DNA of 64,000 nucleotides from positions 121,978,582 through 122,042,581 of the forward strand of contig NC_082683.1 of assembly GCF_949987515.2 (NCBI RefSeq), in the 5' to 3' direction. Source of the DNA: Delphinus delphis (taxonomy: Eukaryota > Chordata > Mammalia > Artiodactyla > Delphinidae). Below, one piece after another: positions 6,179 to 22,086 of the stretch; the stretch's first letter is position 1, and each line of letters starts with the position of its first letter. Position numbers and translations under genes: made by a program. The notes beneath the pieces are model-generated. The model was not told where the DNA came from. It made no database searches and saw nothing but the letters and a program-made list of their open reading frames with translations.

Positions 6179-9100
6179 GAGACATAATCTCATGGGGGTT
6201 TTTCCTGGCCCATTCCATTCTAACTTACAGGTTGGAACATTACACCTAGGAAGGCTCTTTTGCCCTAGTAACCAGATTTGGGAACGGAGACATGCCACAG
6301 CCTTGTGACTGTCTCCCGCAAAAGCAGCTTTAAACACAGCGTTCAGGGTCTCTTACTATCCACAAGAATTGCACCTCTGTAAATGACACCTGCCCTCAAA
6401 AAAATCCTGGGTTCGAATATCGACGAAAAAATTCAAAAGAGGGCAATCTTTCAAGACGACGATTTCAAGAGGCACATTTAACTCACACTCTTTCTTTTTT
6501 TCTTTATTTTCGTTTAACAAAAAAGGCCGTGGAAAAAGCTCCACATCAGGAATTACTAAAGACATGCAAATGCAATCTACAAAAACGTTTACGTGACAAC
6601 AGTCAGAATGATCATCAGCAGAAAATCTCCAAACAATAAATGCTCAAGGGGTTTTAGACAACTGTATACCCTCTAGCTGCTGCTGGGATGTCAAATGGTA
6701 ACAGTCAGTAGTGAGAACAGAAAGGAGGTCAAAATTGAGCTACCATATGATCTGGTCGGCCCACTACTGGCTCTATCACCTGAGAAGACCAGAATCGAAA
6801 AGACACAGGCTGACAATCCTACACTGCAGCACTATTTACCCTAGCCACGACTTGGAACAACCAAAATGTCCATCAACCGATGAATGCACGAAAAAGAAGT
6901 GGTCCGTGTACACAACGGAGTATTACTCCGATACAATAAATACAGTCAATATAAAAAACAAACATAACTAAGGAGACATAAGCTTTGTGTGTTTATCCGG
7001 GCACATTCCACTCTAATTTACAACCAAGGAACACTACTTCCCAGAAGGTACTGTTTCCCTAGTAACTAGAGTAGGCAATGTAGAAATGCTGCCGCCCTGT
7101 GGCCGTTTGCCGCAACAGCAGTTTTACAACCCGTGCTAAACGTCACTTCGTATTCACAAGGACTGCAGGGCTATAAATGACACCTGCCAGCAAAATGTGT
7201 TGAGGGAGGTAATGGCAAAATAAATTCAAAATATGCCGCATACTTCAAGAAACTATTTGAATAGGTAAGCTGTACTCGCTCTTTAAAAAACAATAAAAAA
7301 TGCATGGCTATAAGCTCAATATAAGGAATTATTAGACACATGCAAATCCAGCCACAAAATGGTATCCGCTCACACCAGTCAGAACGACCCTCAGCAAAGA
7401 AATACAAACACCACATGCTGAAGAGGTTGTGAGCAAATGCACTCTCACCTTTAAGTGGCTCGTAAACTGGTAAGTGCCACTAATGAAAAGAGAATGGAGC
7501 AGCCCTTAAAAGGTAAACACTGAGATACCATATGATCCCGCAGGCCCACTCCTTGGCCTATAACCTAGGAAGACGGAAGTGGAATGACACATTCAGGCAA
7601 AACTGCACTGCAGCAGTATTACAATCGCCAAGACATGGAAACAACCAAAAAGTCCATCAAGATACGAATGGACCAAGAAGAACTGGCACGTGTACAGATG
7701 GAATATGAGCCATGGAAAAAACATGAAACGAAGCAGTTTGAAGAACCGTAGATGACTCTGGAGGTGATCACACAACTTGAAGTAAGGCACAAAGCGAAAG
7801 ACACATATCCTATGATATCAATTATAGGTGTTACCTAGAAATGGATACCAACGAAGATATTTCCACAGATAACAGGAATCACAGATTTATTAAACAAACT
7901 TATGCTTAACCAATTGGAAAGTTGTAAAGATTGGATATATTAGGATATTGGGGTTGACAGAGATATACAAACACACGTGAAGTACATAATCACCAAAGAC
8001 CTACAGAATTCCAAGAGAAGCCTTCTCAACACTGTGTCATAACCTACCTGGCAAATGGATCCCAAGATGAATACATATATGTCTCGGTGTAAAAAACACA
8101 CACATCTTGCGCACCTAGAACAAAGCAAACATTACAATCAAATTTGCTGTCATAAAAGATTATATTAAAAAAATGAACAAGAAATAACGGGGCATAAAAT
8201 TATGGGCGTTCTTCCTGGCTCATGCCATTCTACCTTCCAACCTTGGAACACAGCTCCCAGGAAGGCTCTGCTGACCTAGTAACCAGATTTCAGAGTGGAG
8301 AAATCCTGCAGCATTTTGGCCTTCCTCCAACAGCAGTTTTAAACCCAGTGCAAATGGTCAGTTAAAATTCACCTGAATTGCAGGCCTGTAAATGACACCT
8401 GTCCTCAAAAAAACATTCTGGGGTCGAAAATCGACCAAAAACTTCAAAAGAGGCAACCTTTCAAGAAGACAATTTCAAGAGGCATATTTTACACACATTC
8501 TGTCTTTTCTTCTCTTTTTTTTTCGTTAACCAAAGCAAGTGCATGGAAAAAATGCTTAACATCAGAAATTAATAAAGACACGCAAATCCAATCTATGAAA
8601 GCGTTCACCTCACACAGTCAGGATGATCATCAGCAAAACAGTCCACAAACAATACATGCTGAACGGGTTTTAGAGAACTCTGTGTACCCCGTAGCTGCTG
8701 CTGGGAGGTAAACTGGTAACAGCCAGTAGTTAGAACAGAAAGAACATGCGTTTCAAGGTAAAAATTGAGCTACCACAGGGTCTGGTAGACCCACTGCTGT
8801 GCCTATCACCTGAGAAGACCAGAATCCAAAAGACACAGGCTGGCAATCCTACACTGCAGTGATATTTACCACAGCCAAGACTTGGAAGCAACCAAAATGG
8901 CCATCAACAGATGAATGGACAAAGAAGAAGTGGTCCATGTACACAGTGGAACATGAGCCATGGAAAAGCATGAAACAGTGCTGTTTGCACCACCACAGAA
9001 GGACCTAGAGATAATCACACACCTTGAAGTGAGAAAGAAAGCGAAAGAAAGACATCCTATGATATCACTTATACGTGTTACCTAAAAAATGATACCCATG

Positions 9101-10533
9101 AACTTATTTCGAAGAAAAGGACACTCATGGATTAAGAAATCAAGATTATGTTTAACCAAACGGAAAGGTGGTAAGAATGGATAAATTAGGATATGGGGGC
9201 GTCAGACCTATACTACTACATATGAAACCAATAATCACCAAAGACCTATGGAATACCAAGAGAGGTCCACTCAACACTCTGTAATAACGTCCATGGGAAA
9301 GGAGGCAAAGATGAATAGATAGATACATAGATATAATGAACCAGATTCTGTACACCTAGAACATACACAACATTTTTATCTAATTTGCTCTGAGGAAAAA
9401 GAAAAATTACGTTTAAAAAACAAACAAGAAGGAGATATAAGCTGTTAGGGGTTCGCCTTGGCACATTCTACTCTAATTTACAGCCTACTAACACGATTTC
9501 CAGGAAGCCTCTGTTGCCCAAATGCCCTGAGTGGTAAATGGAGAAATTGTGCCGCCTTGTGGCCGTTTCCCGCAAGAGCGGCTTTAAACCACGGCTAATG
9601 GTCGCTTAATACTCACAAGGACTCAGGGCTGTAAAGGACACCTGCCCTCAAAAAAATGTTCTGAGGCAGGGAGTGGCCAAAACACTTAAAAGAGAGCAAA
9701 GTTTTCAAAAAGATCCTATGAGAGGTAAGATTTACACACACTTTACAAATAAAAAGGGAAATGGACAAAAGTTCAACATCAGGAATTATTAGACTCATGC
9801 CAATCTAATCTATGAAAAGCTTTCAACACACACCACTCGAATGACCCTAAGCAAAAGGTCTACAAACAATGAATGCTGAAGAGGTTTTAGAGAACTGTGT
9901 ATCCTCTAGCTGCTGTTGAGGTGTAAAGGAGTAAGAGGCAATCATGAGAACACAAAGGAACTGTGTCTCAAAGTAAAAATTGAGGTACCATTCAATCCAG
10001 CAGGCCCACCGCTGGGCCTTTCACCCGAGCAGACCAGAGTCGAGAAGACACAGGCTGGCAAAGGTGCACTGCAGCAATATGCACAAAAGCCAAGACACGG
10101 AAGCAACCAAAATGGCCATCAGCAGATGAGTGGACAAAGAAGAAGTGGTCCATGTGCACAGTGGAATATCAGCCGTGGAAAACAAGGAAACACTGCTCTT
10201 TGCAGCACCATAGATGATGCTAGAGATAATCACAGAACATGAGGTAAGTCGGAAAGCAAAACACAAATACCTTATGATATCACTTCTGGGTGGCATCTAA
10301 CAACTGATACAAATGAACTTATTTCCACAGAGAAAGACACACACTTAGAAAACAACTATGGTTATCTAAAACGAAAGGTGGGAGCAATGGGCAAATTAAG
10401 GTTAGGGCTGCCATACGTACACAAATACATATGAAATACATATATATAAGAGACTCACCATATACGAAGGGAGGTCTACTGAACACTCTGTATTAATTTA
10501 CATGGGAAGAGGATCTGTACATGAATATATATA

Positions 10534-10592
<59 letters not shown>

Positions 10593-11931
10593 TAGAAATG
10601 AACCAGTGTGTGTACACCTAGAACAAATAATATTCTAATCATTACCCTGATTAAAAAAGTTAAATTATAACAATGAAGAAGATGTCCTGAGACATAAACT
10701 TATGCGTTGTTTTCCTGGCACATTCCACTCTAATTTACAACCTAGGAACACGAGTTCCAGGAAAGCTCTGCTGCCCTAGTAACAAGGTTTGGGAAAGGAG
10801 AAACGCTGCCGCCGTGCGGCCGTTTCCCACAGCAGCAGCATTCAACCCAGTGCTAATGGTCACTAAATATTAACAACAATTGCAAACTTGTAAGTGACAC
10901 ACGCCTTCAAAAAAAATCCTGCGGTCGAAAATCGACCAAAAGTTTCAAAACAGGGCAAGGTTTCAAGAAGACAATTTCAAGAGGTATATTTTACACGCAC
11001 TGGTTTTTTTTCCCTTTTTAACAGCAACAACAACAAAAAAGTCATGGAAAAATGCTCATCATGAGGAAATGTTAAAGATATGCAAATCCAATCTTCAAAC
11101 ACGTATCAGCTCACACCGGTCAGAATGACCATCAGCAAAAATTCTGCAAACAATAAATGCTGAAGGGGCTGTGGAGAAATGCGTACCCTCATCTCTAAGT
11201 GGGACTAAACTGGAAAGAGCCACTAATGAAAACAGAATGGAGCTGCCTTTAACAGATACCCATTGAGGCACCACAGGATTCAGCAGGCACAATCCTGGGC
11301 CTATGACCTAAGAAGACACAATTAGAAAGACACAGGCAGGCAAAGCTGCACTGCAACAGCATGACAGTAGGCAAGACAGGGAAGCTACCAAAAAGTCCAT
11401 CCAAAGATGAATGGAAAAGAAGAACTGGTACAAGTACAGATGGAATAGTAGCCAAGGAATAAAATGAAACAATGCCGTTTGCAGCACCGTAGATGAGCCT
11501 GGAGGTAATCACGACATGAAGTAAGTCAGAAGGCGAAGGACACATATCCTATGATATCACTTAATGGTGTTACCTGAAAATTGATACCAATGAAGATTTT
11601 TCACAGAGCAAGGCAATCAAAGATTCGATCAACAAACGTATGGTTAACCAAATGGAAAGGTTTGAGGACTGGATAAATTAGCATATTGCGGGAAACAGAG
11701 CTACACCAACACATGTGAAATATATAAGCACCAAAGACCTATGGAATACCAAGAGAAGACTACTCAACATTGTGTCCTAACCCACATGGGAAATGGATCC
11801 GAAGGTGAACAGATAATAGGCATATAGGTGAAAGAACCACATCTTGCACACCCAGAACAAACAAAACATTGTAATCAAATTTGCTGTGATAACAAATAAA
11901 AATCAAATTAAGAAAACCAACAAGAAGTAAT
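6179..11931 (+). repeat. HOR unit 2 (5,753 bp)
   Basis: Monomer starts: A 6179, B 6973, C 8189, D 9432, E 10689. It has a private 1-bp deletion near 8614 in monomer C (CTCACACAGTC instead of CTCACAACAGTC). Relative to unit 1 it has T at the 2301 site, G at the 3857 site and C/G at the 4515/4546 pair, a pairing shared only with units 5 and 9. Apart from the 2301 site its shared-variant profile equals that of unit 5. Confidence 0.97.
10538..10591 (+). repeat. (TG)16(TA)11 microsatellite, unit 2
   Basis: This is the longest TG run in the window (10538-10569), followed by TA at 10570-10591. It accounts for +6 bp of unit 2 relative to unit 1. Confidence 0.98.
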
Positions 11932-14900
11932 GAGACATAATCTCATGGGGGTTTTTCCTGGCCCATTCCATTCTAACTTACAGGTTGGAACATTACACCT
12001 AGGAAGGCTCTTTTGCCCTAGTAACCAGATTTGGGAACGGAGACATGCCACAGCCTTGTGACTGTCTCCCGCAAAAGCAGCTTTAAACACAGCGTTCAGG
12101 GTCTCTTACTATCCACAAGAATTGCACCTCTGTAAATGACACCTGCCCTCAAAAAAATCCTGGGTTCGAATATCGACGAAAAAATTCAAAAGAGGGCAAT
12201 CTTTCAAGACGACGATTTCAAGAGGCACATTTAACTCACACTCTTTCTTTTTTTCTTTATTTTCGTTTAACAAAAAAGGCCGTGGAAAAAGCTCCACATC
12301 AGGAATTACTAAAGACATGCAAATGCAATCTACAAAAACGTTTACGTGACAACAGTCAGAATGATCATCAGCAGAAAATCTCCAAACAATAAATGCTCAA
12401 GGGGTTTTAGACAACTGTATACCCTCTAGCTGCTGCTGGGATGTCAAATGGTAACAGTCAGTAGTGAGAACAGAAAGGAGGTCAAAATTGAGCTACCATA
12501 TGATCTGGTCGGCCCACTACTGGCTCTATCACCTGAGAAGACCAGAATCGAAAAGACACAGGCTGACAATCCTACACTGCAGCACTATTTACCCTAGCCA
12601 CGACTTGGAACAACCAAAATGTCCATCAACCGATGAATGCACGAAAAAGAAGTGGTCCGTGTACACAACGGAGTATTACTCCGATACAATAAATACAGTC
12701 AATATAAAAAACAAACATAACTAAGGAGACATAAGCTTTGTGTGTTTATCCGGGCACATTCCACTCTAATTTACAACCAAGGAACACTACTTCCCAGAAG
12801 GTACTGTTTCCCTAGTAACTAGAGTAGGCAATGTAGAAATGCTGCCGCCCTGTGGCCGTTTGCCGCAACAGCAGTTTTACAACCCGTGCTAAACGTCACT
12901 TCGTATTCACAAGGACTGCAGGGCTATAAATGACACCTGCCAGCAAAATGTGTTGAGGGAGGTAATGGCAAAATAAATTCAAAATATGCCGCATACTTCA
13001 AGAAACTATTTGAATAGGTAAGCTGTACTCGCTCTTTAAAAAACAATAAAAAATGCATGGCTATAAGCTCAATATAAGGAATTATTAGACACATGCAAAT
13101 CCAGCCACAAAATGGTATCCGCTCACACCAGTCAGAACGACCCTCAGCAAAGAAATACAAACACTACATGCTGAAGAGGTTGTGAGCAAATGCACTCTCA
13201 CCTTTAAGTGGCTCGTAAACTGGTAAGTGCCACTAATGAAAAGAGAATGGAGCAGCCCTTAAAAGGTAAACACTGAGATACCATATGATCCCGCAGGCCC
13301 ACTCCTTGGCCTATAACCTAGGAAGACGGAAGTGGAATGACACATTCAGGCAAAACTGCACTGCAGCAGTATTACAATCGCCAAGACATGGAAACAACCA
13401 AAAAGTCCATCAAGATACGAATGGACCAAGAAGAACTGGCACGTGTACAGATGGAATATGAGCCATGGAAAAAACATGAAACGAAGCAGTTTGAAGAACC
13501 GTAGATGACTCTGGAGGTGATCACACAACTTGAAGTAAGGCACAAAGCGAAAGACACATATCCTATGATATCAATTATAGGTGTTACCTAGAAATGGATA
13601 CCAACGAAGATATTTCCACAGATAACAGGAATCACAGATTTATTAAACAAACTTATGCTTAACCAATTGGAAAGTTGTAAAGATTGGATATATTAGGATA
13701 TTGGGGTTGACAGAGATATACAAACACACGTGAAGTACATAATCACCAAAGACCTACAGAATTCCAAGAGAAGCCTTCTCAACACTGTGTCATAACCTAC
13801 CTGGCAAATGGATCCCAAGATGAATACATATATGTCTCGGTGTAAAAAACACACACATCTTGCGCACCTAGAACAAAGCAAACATTACAATCAAATTTGC
13901 TGTCATAAAAGATTATATTAAAAAAATGAACAAGAAATAACGGGGCATAAAATTATGGGCGTTCTTCCTGGCTCATGCCATTCTACCTTCCAACCTTGGA
14001 ACACAGCTCCCAGGAAGGCTCTGCTGACCTAGTAACCAGATTTCAGAGTGGAGAAATCCTGCAGCATTTTGGCCTTCCTCCAACAGCAGTTTTAAACCCA
14101 GTGCAAATGGTCAGTTAAAATTCACCTGAATTGCAGGCCTGTAAATGACACCTGTCCTCAAAAAAACATTCTGGGGTCGAAAATCGACCAAAAACTTCAA
14201 AAGAGGCAACCTTTCAAGAAGACAATTTCAAGAGGCATATTTTACACACATTCTGTCTTTTCTTCTCTTTTTTTTTCGTTAACCAAAGCAAGTGCATGGA
14301 AAAAATGCTTAACATCAGAAATTAATAAAGACACGCAAATCCAATCTATGAAAGCGTTCACCTCACAACAGTCAGGATGATCATCAGCAAAACAGTCCAC
14401 AAACAATACATGCTGAACGGGTTTTAGAGAACTCTGTGTACCCCGTAGCTGCTGCTGGGAGGTAAACTGGTAACAGCCAGTAGTTAGAACAGAAAGAACA
14501 TGCGTTTCAAGGTAAAAATTGAGCTACCACAGGGTCTGGTAGACCCACTGCTGTGCCTATCACCTGAGAAGACCAGAATCCAAAAGACACAGGCTGGCAA
14601 TCCTACACTGCAGTGATATTTACCACAGCCAAGACTTGGAAGCAACCAAAATGGCCATCAACAGATGAATGGACAAAGAAGAAGTGGTCCATGTACACAG
14701 TGGAACATGAGCCATGGAAAAGCATGAAACAGTGCTGTTTGCACCACCACAGAAGGACCTAGAGATAATCACACACCTTGAAGTGAGAAAGAAAGCGAAA
14801 GAAAGACATCCTATGATATCACTTATACGTGTTACCTAAAAAATGATACCCATGAACTTATTTCGAAGAAAAGGACACTCATGGATTAAGAAATCAAGAT

Positions 14901-16287
14901 TATGTTTAACCAAACGGAAAGGTGGTAAGAATGGATAAATTAGGATATGGGGGCGTCAGACCTATACTACTACATATGAAACCAATAATCACCAAAGACC
15001 TATGGAATACCAAGAGAGGTCCACTCAACACTCTGTAATAACGTCCATGGGAAAGGAGGCAAAGATGAATAGATAGATACATAGATATAATGAACCAGAT
15101 TCTGTACACCTAGAACATACACAACATTTTTATCTAATTTGCTCTGAGGAAAAAGAAAAATTACGTTTAAAAAACAAACAAGAAGGAGATATAAGCTGTT
15201 AGGGGTTCGCCTTGGCACATTCTACTCTAATTTACAGCCTACTAACACGATTTCCAGGAAGCCTCTGTTGCCCAAATGCCCTGAGTGGTAAATGGAGAAA
15301 TTGTGCCGCCTTGTGGCCGTTTCCCGCAAGAGCGGCTTTAAACCACGGCTAATGGTCGCTTAATACTCACAAGGACTCAGGGCTGTAAAGGACACCTGCC
15401 CTCAAAAAAATGTTCTGAGGCAGGGAGTGGCCAAAACACTTAAAAGAGAGCAAAGTTTTCAAAAAGATCCTATGAGAGGTAAGATTTACACACACTTTAC
15501 AAATAAAAAGGGAAATGGACAAAAGTTCAACATCAGGAATTATTAGACTCATGCCAATCTAATCTATGAAAAGCTTTCAACACACACCACTCGAATGACC
15601 CTAAGCAAAAGGTCTACAAACAATGAATGCTGAAGAGGTTTTAGAGAACTGTGTATCCTCTAGCTGCTGTTGAGGTGTAAAGGAGTAAGAGGCAATCATG
15701 AGAACACAAAGGAACTGTGTCTCAAAGTAAAAATTGAGGTACCATTCAATCCAGCAGGCCCACCGCTGGGCCTTTCACCCGAGCAGACCAGAGTCGAGAA
15801 GACACAGGCTGGCAAAGGTGCACTGCAGCAATATGCACAAAAGCCAAGACACGGAAGCAACCAAAATGGCCATCAGCAGATGAGTGGACAAAGAAGAAGT
15901 GGTCCATGTGCACAGTGGAATATCAGCCGTGGAAAACAAGGAAACACTGCTCTTTGCAGCACCATAGATGATGCTAGAGATAATCACAGAACATGAGGTA
16001 AGTCGGAAAGCAAAAGACAAATACCTTATGATATCACTTCTGGGTGTCATCTAACAACTGATACAAATGAACTTATTTCCACAGAGAAAGACACACACTT
16101 AGAAAACAACTATGGTTATCTAAAACGAAAGGTGGGAGCAATGGGCAAATTAAGGTTAGGGCTGCCATACGTACACAAATACATATGAAATACATATATA
16201 TAAGAGACTCACCATATACGAAGGGAGGTCTACTGAACACTCTGTATTAATTTACATGGGAAGAGGATCTGTACATGAATATATATA

Positions 16288-16340
<53 letters not shown>

Positions 16341-17679
16341 TAGAAATGAACCAGTGTGTGTACACCTAGAACAAATAATATTCTAATCATTACCCTGATT
16401 AAAAAAGTTAAATTATAACAATGAAGAAGATGTCCTGAGACATAAACTTATGCGTTGTTTTCCTGGCACATTCCACTCTAATTTACAACCTAGGAACACG
16501 AGTTCCAGGAAAGCTCTGCTGCCCTAGTAACAAGGTTTGGGAAAGGAGAAACGCTGCCGCCGTGCGGCCGTTTCCCACAGCAGCAGCATTCAACCCAGTG
16601 CTAATGGTCACTAAATATTAACAACAATTGCAAACTTGTAAGTGACACACGCCTTCAAAAAAAATCCTGCGGTCGAAAATCGACCAAAAGTTTCAAAACA
16701 GGGCAAGGTTTCAAGAAGACAATTTCAAGAGGTATATTTTACACGCACTGGTTTTTTTTCCCTTTTTAACAGCAACAACAACAAAAAAGTCATGGAAAAA
16801 TGCTCATCATGAGGAAATGTTAAAGATATGCAAATCCAATCTTCAAACACGTATCAGCTCACACCGGTCAGAATGACCATCAGCAAAAATTCTGCAAACA
16901 ATAAATGCTGAAGGGGCTGTGGAGAAATGCGTACCCTCATCTCTAAGTGGGACTAAACTGGAAAGAGCCACTAATGAAAACAGAATGGAGCTGCCTTTAA
17001 CAGATACCCATTGAGGCACCACAGGATTCAGCAGGCACAATCCTGGGCCTATGACCTAAGAAGACACAATTAGAAAGACACAGGCAGGCAAAGCTGCACT
17101 GCAACAGTATGACAGTAGGCAAGACAGGGAAGCTACCAAAAAGTCCATCCAAAGATGAATGGAAAAGAAGAACTGGTACAAGTACAGATGGAATAGTAGC
17201 CAAGGAATAAAATGAAACAACGCCGTTTGCAGCACCGTAGATGAGCCTGGAGGTAATCACGACATGAAGTAAGTCAGAAGGCGAAGGACACATATCCTAT
17301 GATATCACTTAATGGTGTTACCTGAAAATTGATACCAATGAAGATTTTTCACAGAGCAAGGCAATCAAAGATTCGATCAACAAACGTATGGTTAACCAAA
17401 TGGAAAGGTTTGAGGACTGGATAAATTAGCATATTGCGGGAAACAGAGCTACACCAACACATGTGAAATATATAAGCACCAAAGACCTATGGAATACCAA
17501 GAGAAGACTACTCAACATTGTGTCCTAACCCACATGGGAAATGGATCCGAAGGTGAACAGATAATAGGCATATAGGTGAAAGAACCACATCTTGCACACC
17601 CAGAACAAACAAAACATTGTAATCAAATTTGCTGTGATAACAAATAAAAATCAAATTAAGAAAACCAACAAGAAGTAAT
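11932..17679 (+). repeat. HOR unit 3 (5,748 bp)
   Basis: Monomer starts: A 11932, B 12726, C 13942, D 15186, E 16437. Variant state in unit 1 coordinates: T at 1664, T at 2301, C at 2752, G at 3857, G/T at 4515/4546, T at 5607, C at 5720. This combination is shared completely with unit 6 and with no other unit. Confidence 0.97.
16292..16339 (+). repeat. (TG)14(TA)10 microsatellite, unit 3
   Basis: TG at 16292-16319, TA at 16320-16339. The total length equals that of unit 1 with a different split between the two motifs. Confidence 0.98.
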
Positions 17680-20600
17680 GAGACATAATCTCATGGGGGT
17701 TTTTCCTGGCCCATTCCATTCTAACTTACAGGTTGGAACATTACACCTAGGAAGGCTCTTTTGCCCTAGTAACCAGATTTGGGAACGGAGACATGCCACA
17801 GCCTTGTGACTGTCTCCCGCAAAAGCAGCTTTAAACACAGCGTTCAGGGTCTCTTACTATCCACAAGAATTGCACCTCTGTAAATGACACCTGCCCTCAA
17901 AAAAATCCTGGGTTCGAATATCGACGAAAAAATTCAAAAGAGGGCAATCTTTCAAGACGACGATTTCAAGAGGCACATTTAACTCACACTCTTTCTTTTT
18001 TTCTTTATTTTCGTTTAACAAAAAAGGCCGTGGAAAAAGCTCCACATCAGGAATTACTAAAGACATGCAAATGCAATCTACAAAAACGTTTACGTGACAA
18101 CAGTCAGAATGATCATCAGCAGAAAATCTCCAAACAATAAATGCTCAAGGGGTTTTAGACAACTGTATACCCTCTAGCTGCTGCTGGGATGTCAAATGGT
18201 AACAGTCAGTAGTGAGAACAGAAAGGAGGTCAAAATTGAGCTACCATATGATCTGGTCGGCCCACTACTGGCTCTATCACCTGAGAAGACCAGAATCGAA
18301 AAGACACAGGCTGACAATCCTACACTGCAGCACTATTTACCCTAGCCACGACTTGGAACAACCAAAATGTCCATCAACCGATGAATGCACGAAAAAGAAG
18401 TGGTCCGTGTACACAACGGAGTATTACTCCGATACAATAAATACAGTCAATATAAAAAACAAACATAACTAAGGAGACATAAGCTTTGTGTGTTTATCCG
18501 GGCACATTCCACTCTAATTTACAACCAAGGAACACTACTTCCCAGAAGGTACTGTTTCCCTAGTAACTAGAGTAGGCAATGTAGAAATGCTGCCGCCCTG
18601 TGGCCGTTTGCCGCAACAGCAGTTTTACAACCCGTGCTAAACGTCACTTCGTATTCACAAGGACTGCAGGGCTATAAATGACACCTGCCAGCAAAATGTG
18701 TTGAGGGAGGTAATGGCAAAATAAATTCAAAATATGCCGCATACTTCAAGAAACTATTTGAATAGGTAAGCTGTACTCGCTCTTTAAAAAACAATAAAAA
18801 ATGCATGGCTATAAGCTCAATATAAGGAATTATTAGACACATGCAAATCCAGCCACAAAATGGTATCCGCTCACACCAGTCAGAACGACCCTCAGCAAAG
18901 AAATACAAACACTACATGCTGAAGAGGTTGTGAGCAAATGCACTCTCACCTTTAAGTGGCTCGTAAACTGGTAAGTGCCACTAATGAAAAGAGAATGGAG
19001 CAGCCCTTAAAAGGTAAACACTGAGATACCATATGATCCCGCAGGCCCACTCCTTGGCCTATAACCTAGGAAGACGGAAGTGGAATGACACATTCAGGCA
19101 AAACTGCACTGCAGCAGTATTACAATCGCCAAGACATGGAAACAACCAAAAAGTCCATCAAGATACGAATGGACCAAGAAGAACTGGCACGTGTACAGAT
19201 GGAATATGAGCCATGGAAAAAACATGAAACGAAGCAGTTTGAAGAACCGTAGATGACTCTGGAGGTGATCACACAACTTGAAGTAAGGCACAAAGCGAAA
19301 GACACATATCCTATGATATCAATTATAGGTGTTACCTAGAAATGGATACCAACGAAGATATTTCCACAGATAACAGGAATCACAGATTTATTAAACAAAC
19401 TTATGCTTAACCAATTGGAAAGTTGTAAAGATTGGATATATTAGGATATTGGGGTTGACAGAGATATACAAACACACGTGAAGTACATAATCACCAAAGA
19501 CCTACAGAATTCCAAGAGAAGCCTTCTCAACACTGTGTCATAACCTACCTGGCAAATGGATCCCAAGATGAATACATATATGTCTCGGTGTAAAAAACAC
19601 ACACATCTTGCGCACCTAGAACAAAGCAAACATTACAATCAAATTTGCTGTCATAAAAGATTATATTAAAAAAATGAACAAGAAATAACGGGGCATAAAA
19701 TTATGGGCGTTCTTCCTGGCTCATGCCATTCTACCTTCCAACCTTGGAACACAGCTCCCAGGAAGGCTCTGCTGACCTAGTAACCAGATTTCAGAGTGGA
19801 GAAATCCTGCAGCATTTTGGCCTTCCTCCAACAGCAGTTTTAAACCCAGTGCAAATGGTCAGTTAAAATTCACCTGAATTGCAGGCCTGTAAATGACACC
19901 TGTCCTCAAAAAAACATTCTGGGGTCGAAAATCGACCAAAAACTTCAAAAGAGGCAACCTTTCAAGAAGACAATTTCAAGAGGCATATTTTACACACATT
20001 TTGTCTTTTCTTCTCTTTTTTTTTCGTTAACCAAAGCAAGTGCATGGAAAAAATGCTTAACATCAGAAATTAATAAAGACACGCAAATCCAATCTATGAA
20101 AGCGTTCACCTCACAACAGTCAGGATGATCATCAGCAAAACAGTCCACAAACAATACATGCTGAACGGGTTTTAGAGAACTCTGTGTACCCCGTAGCTGC
20201 TGCTGGGAGGTAAACTGGTAACAGCCAGTAGTTAGAACAGAAAGAACATGCGTTTCAAGGTAAAAATTGAGCTACCACAGGGTCTGGTAGACCCACTGCT
20301 GTGCCTATCACCTGAGAAGACCAGAATCCAAAAGACACAGGCTGGCAATCCTACACTGCAGTGATATTTACCACAGCCAAGACTTGGAAGCAACCAAAAT
20401 GGCCATCAACAGATGAATGGACAAAGAAGAAGTGGTCCATGTACACAGTGGAACATGAGCCATGGAAAAGCATGAAACAGTGCTGTTTGCACCACCACAG
20501 AAGGACCTAGAGATAATCACACACCTTGAAGTGAGAAAGAAAGCGAAAGAAAGACATCCTATGATATCACTTATACGTGTTACCTAAAAAATGATACCCA

Positions 20601-22039
20601 TGAACTTATTTCGAAGAAAAGGACACTCATGGATTAAGAAATCAAGATTATGTTTAACCAAACGGAAAGGTGGTAAGAATGGATAAATTAGGATATGGGG
20701 GCGTCAGACCTATACTACTACATATGAAACCAATAATCACCAAAGACCTATGGAATACCAAGAGAGGTCCACTCAACACTCTGTAATAACGTCCATGGGA
20801 AAGGAGGCAAAGATGAATAGATAGATACATAGATATAATGAACCAGATTCTGTACACCTAGAACATACACAACATTTTTATCTAATTTGCTCTGAGGAAA
20901 AAGAAAAATTACGTTTAAAAAACAAACAAGAAGGAGATATAAGCTGTTAGGGGTTCGCCTTGGCACATTCTACTCTAATTTACAGCCTACTAACACGATT
21001 TCCAGGAAGCCTCTGTTGCCCAAATGCCCTGAGTGGTAAATGGAGAAATTGTGCCGCCTTGTGGCCGTTTCCCGCAAGAGCGGCTTTAAACCACGGCTAA
21101 TGGTCGCTTAATACTCACAAGGACTCAGGGCTGTAAAGGACACCTGCCCTCAAAAAAATGTTCTGAGGCAGGGAGTGGCCAAAACACTTAAAAGAGAGCA
21201 AAGTTTTCAAAAAGATCCTATGAGAGGTAAGATTTACACACACTTTACAAATAAAAAGGGAAATGGACAAAAGTTCAACATCAGGAATTATTAGACTCAT
21301 GCCAATCTAATCTATGAAAAGCTTTCAACACACACCACTCGAATGACCCTAAGCAAAAGGTCTACAAACAATGAATGCTGAAGAGGTTTTAGAGAACTGT
21401 GTATCCTCTAGCTGCTGTTGAGGTGTAAAGGAGTAAGAGGCAATCATGAGAACACAAAGGAACTGTGTCTCAAAGTAAAAATTGAGGTACCATTCAATCC
21501 AGCAGGCCCACCGCTGGGCCTTTCACCCGAGCAGACCAGAGTCGAGAAGACACAGGCTGGCAAAGGTGCACTGCAGCAATATGCACAAAAGCCAAGACAC
21601 GGAAGCAACCAAAATGGCCATCAGCAGATGAGTGGACAAAGAAGAAGTGGTCCATGTGCACAGTGGAATATCAGCCGTGGAAAACAAGGAAACACTGCTC
21701 TTTGCAGCACCATAGATGATGCTAGAGATAATCACAGAACATGAGGTAAGTCGGAAAGCAAAAGACAAATACCTTATGATATCACTTCTGGGTGTCATCT
21801 AACAACTGATACAAATGAACTTATTTCCACAGAGAAAGACACACACTTAGAAAACAACTATGGTTATCTAAAACGAAAGGTGGGAGCAATGGGCAAATTA
21901 AGGTTAGGGCTGCCATACGTACACAAATACATATGAAATACATATATATAAGAGACTCACCATATACGAAGGGAGGTCTACTGAACACTCTGTATTAATT
22001 TACATGGGAAGAGGATCTGTACATGAATATATATATGTA

Positions 22040-22086
<47 letters not shown>
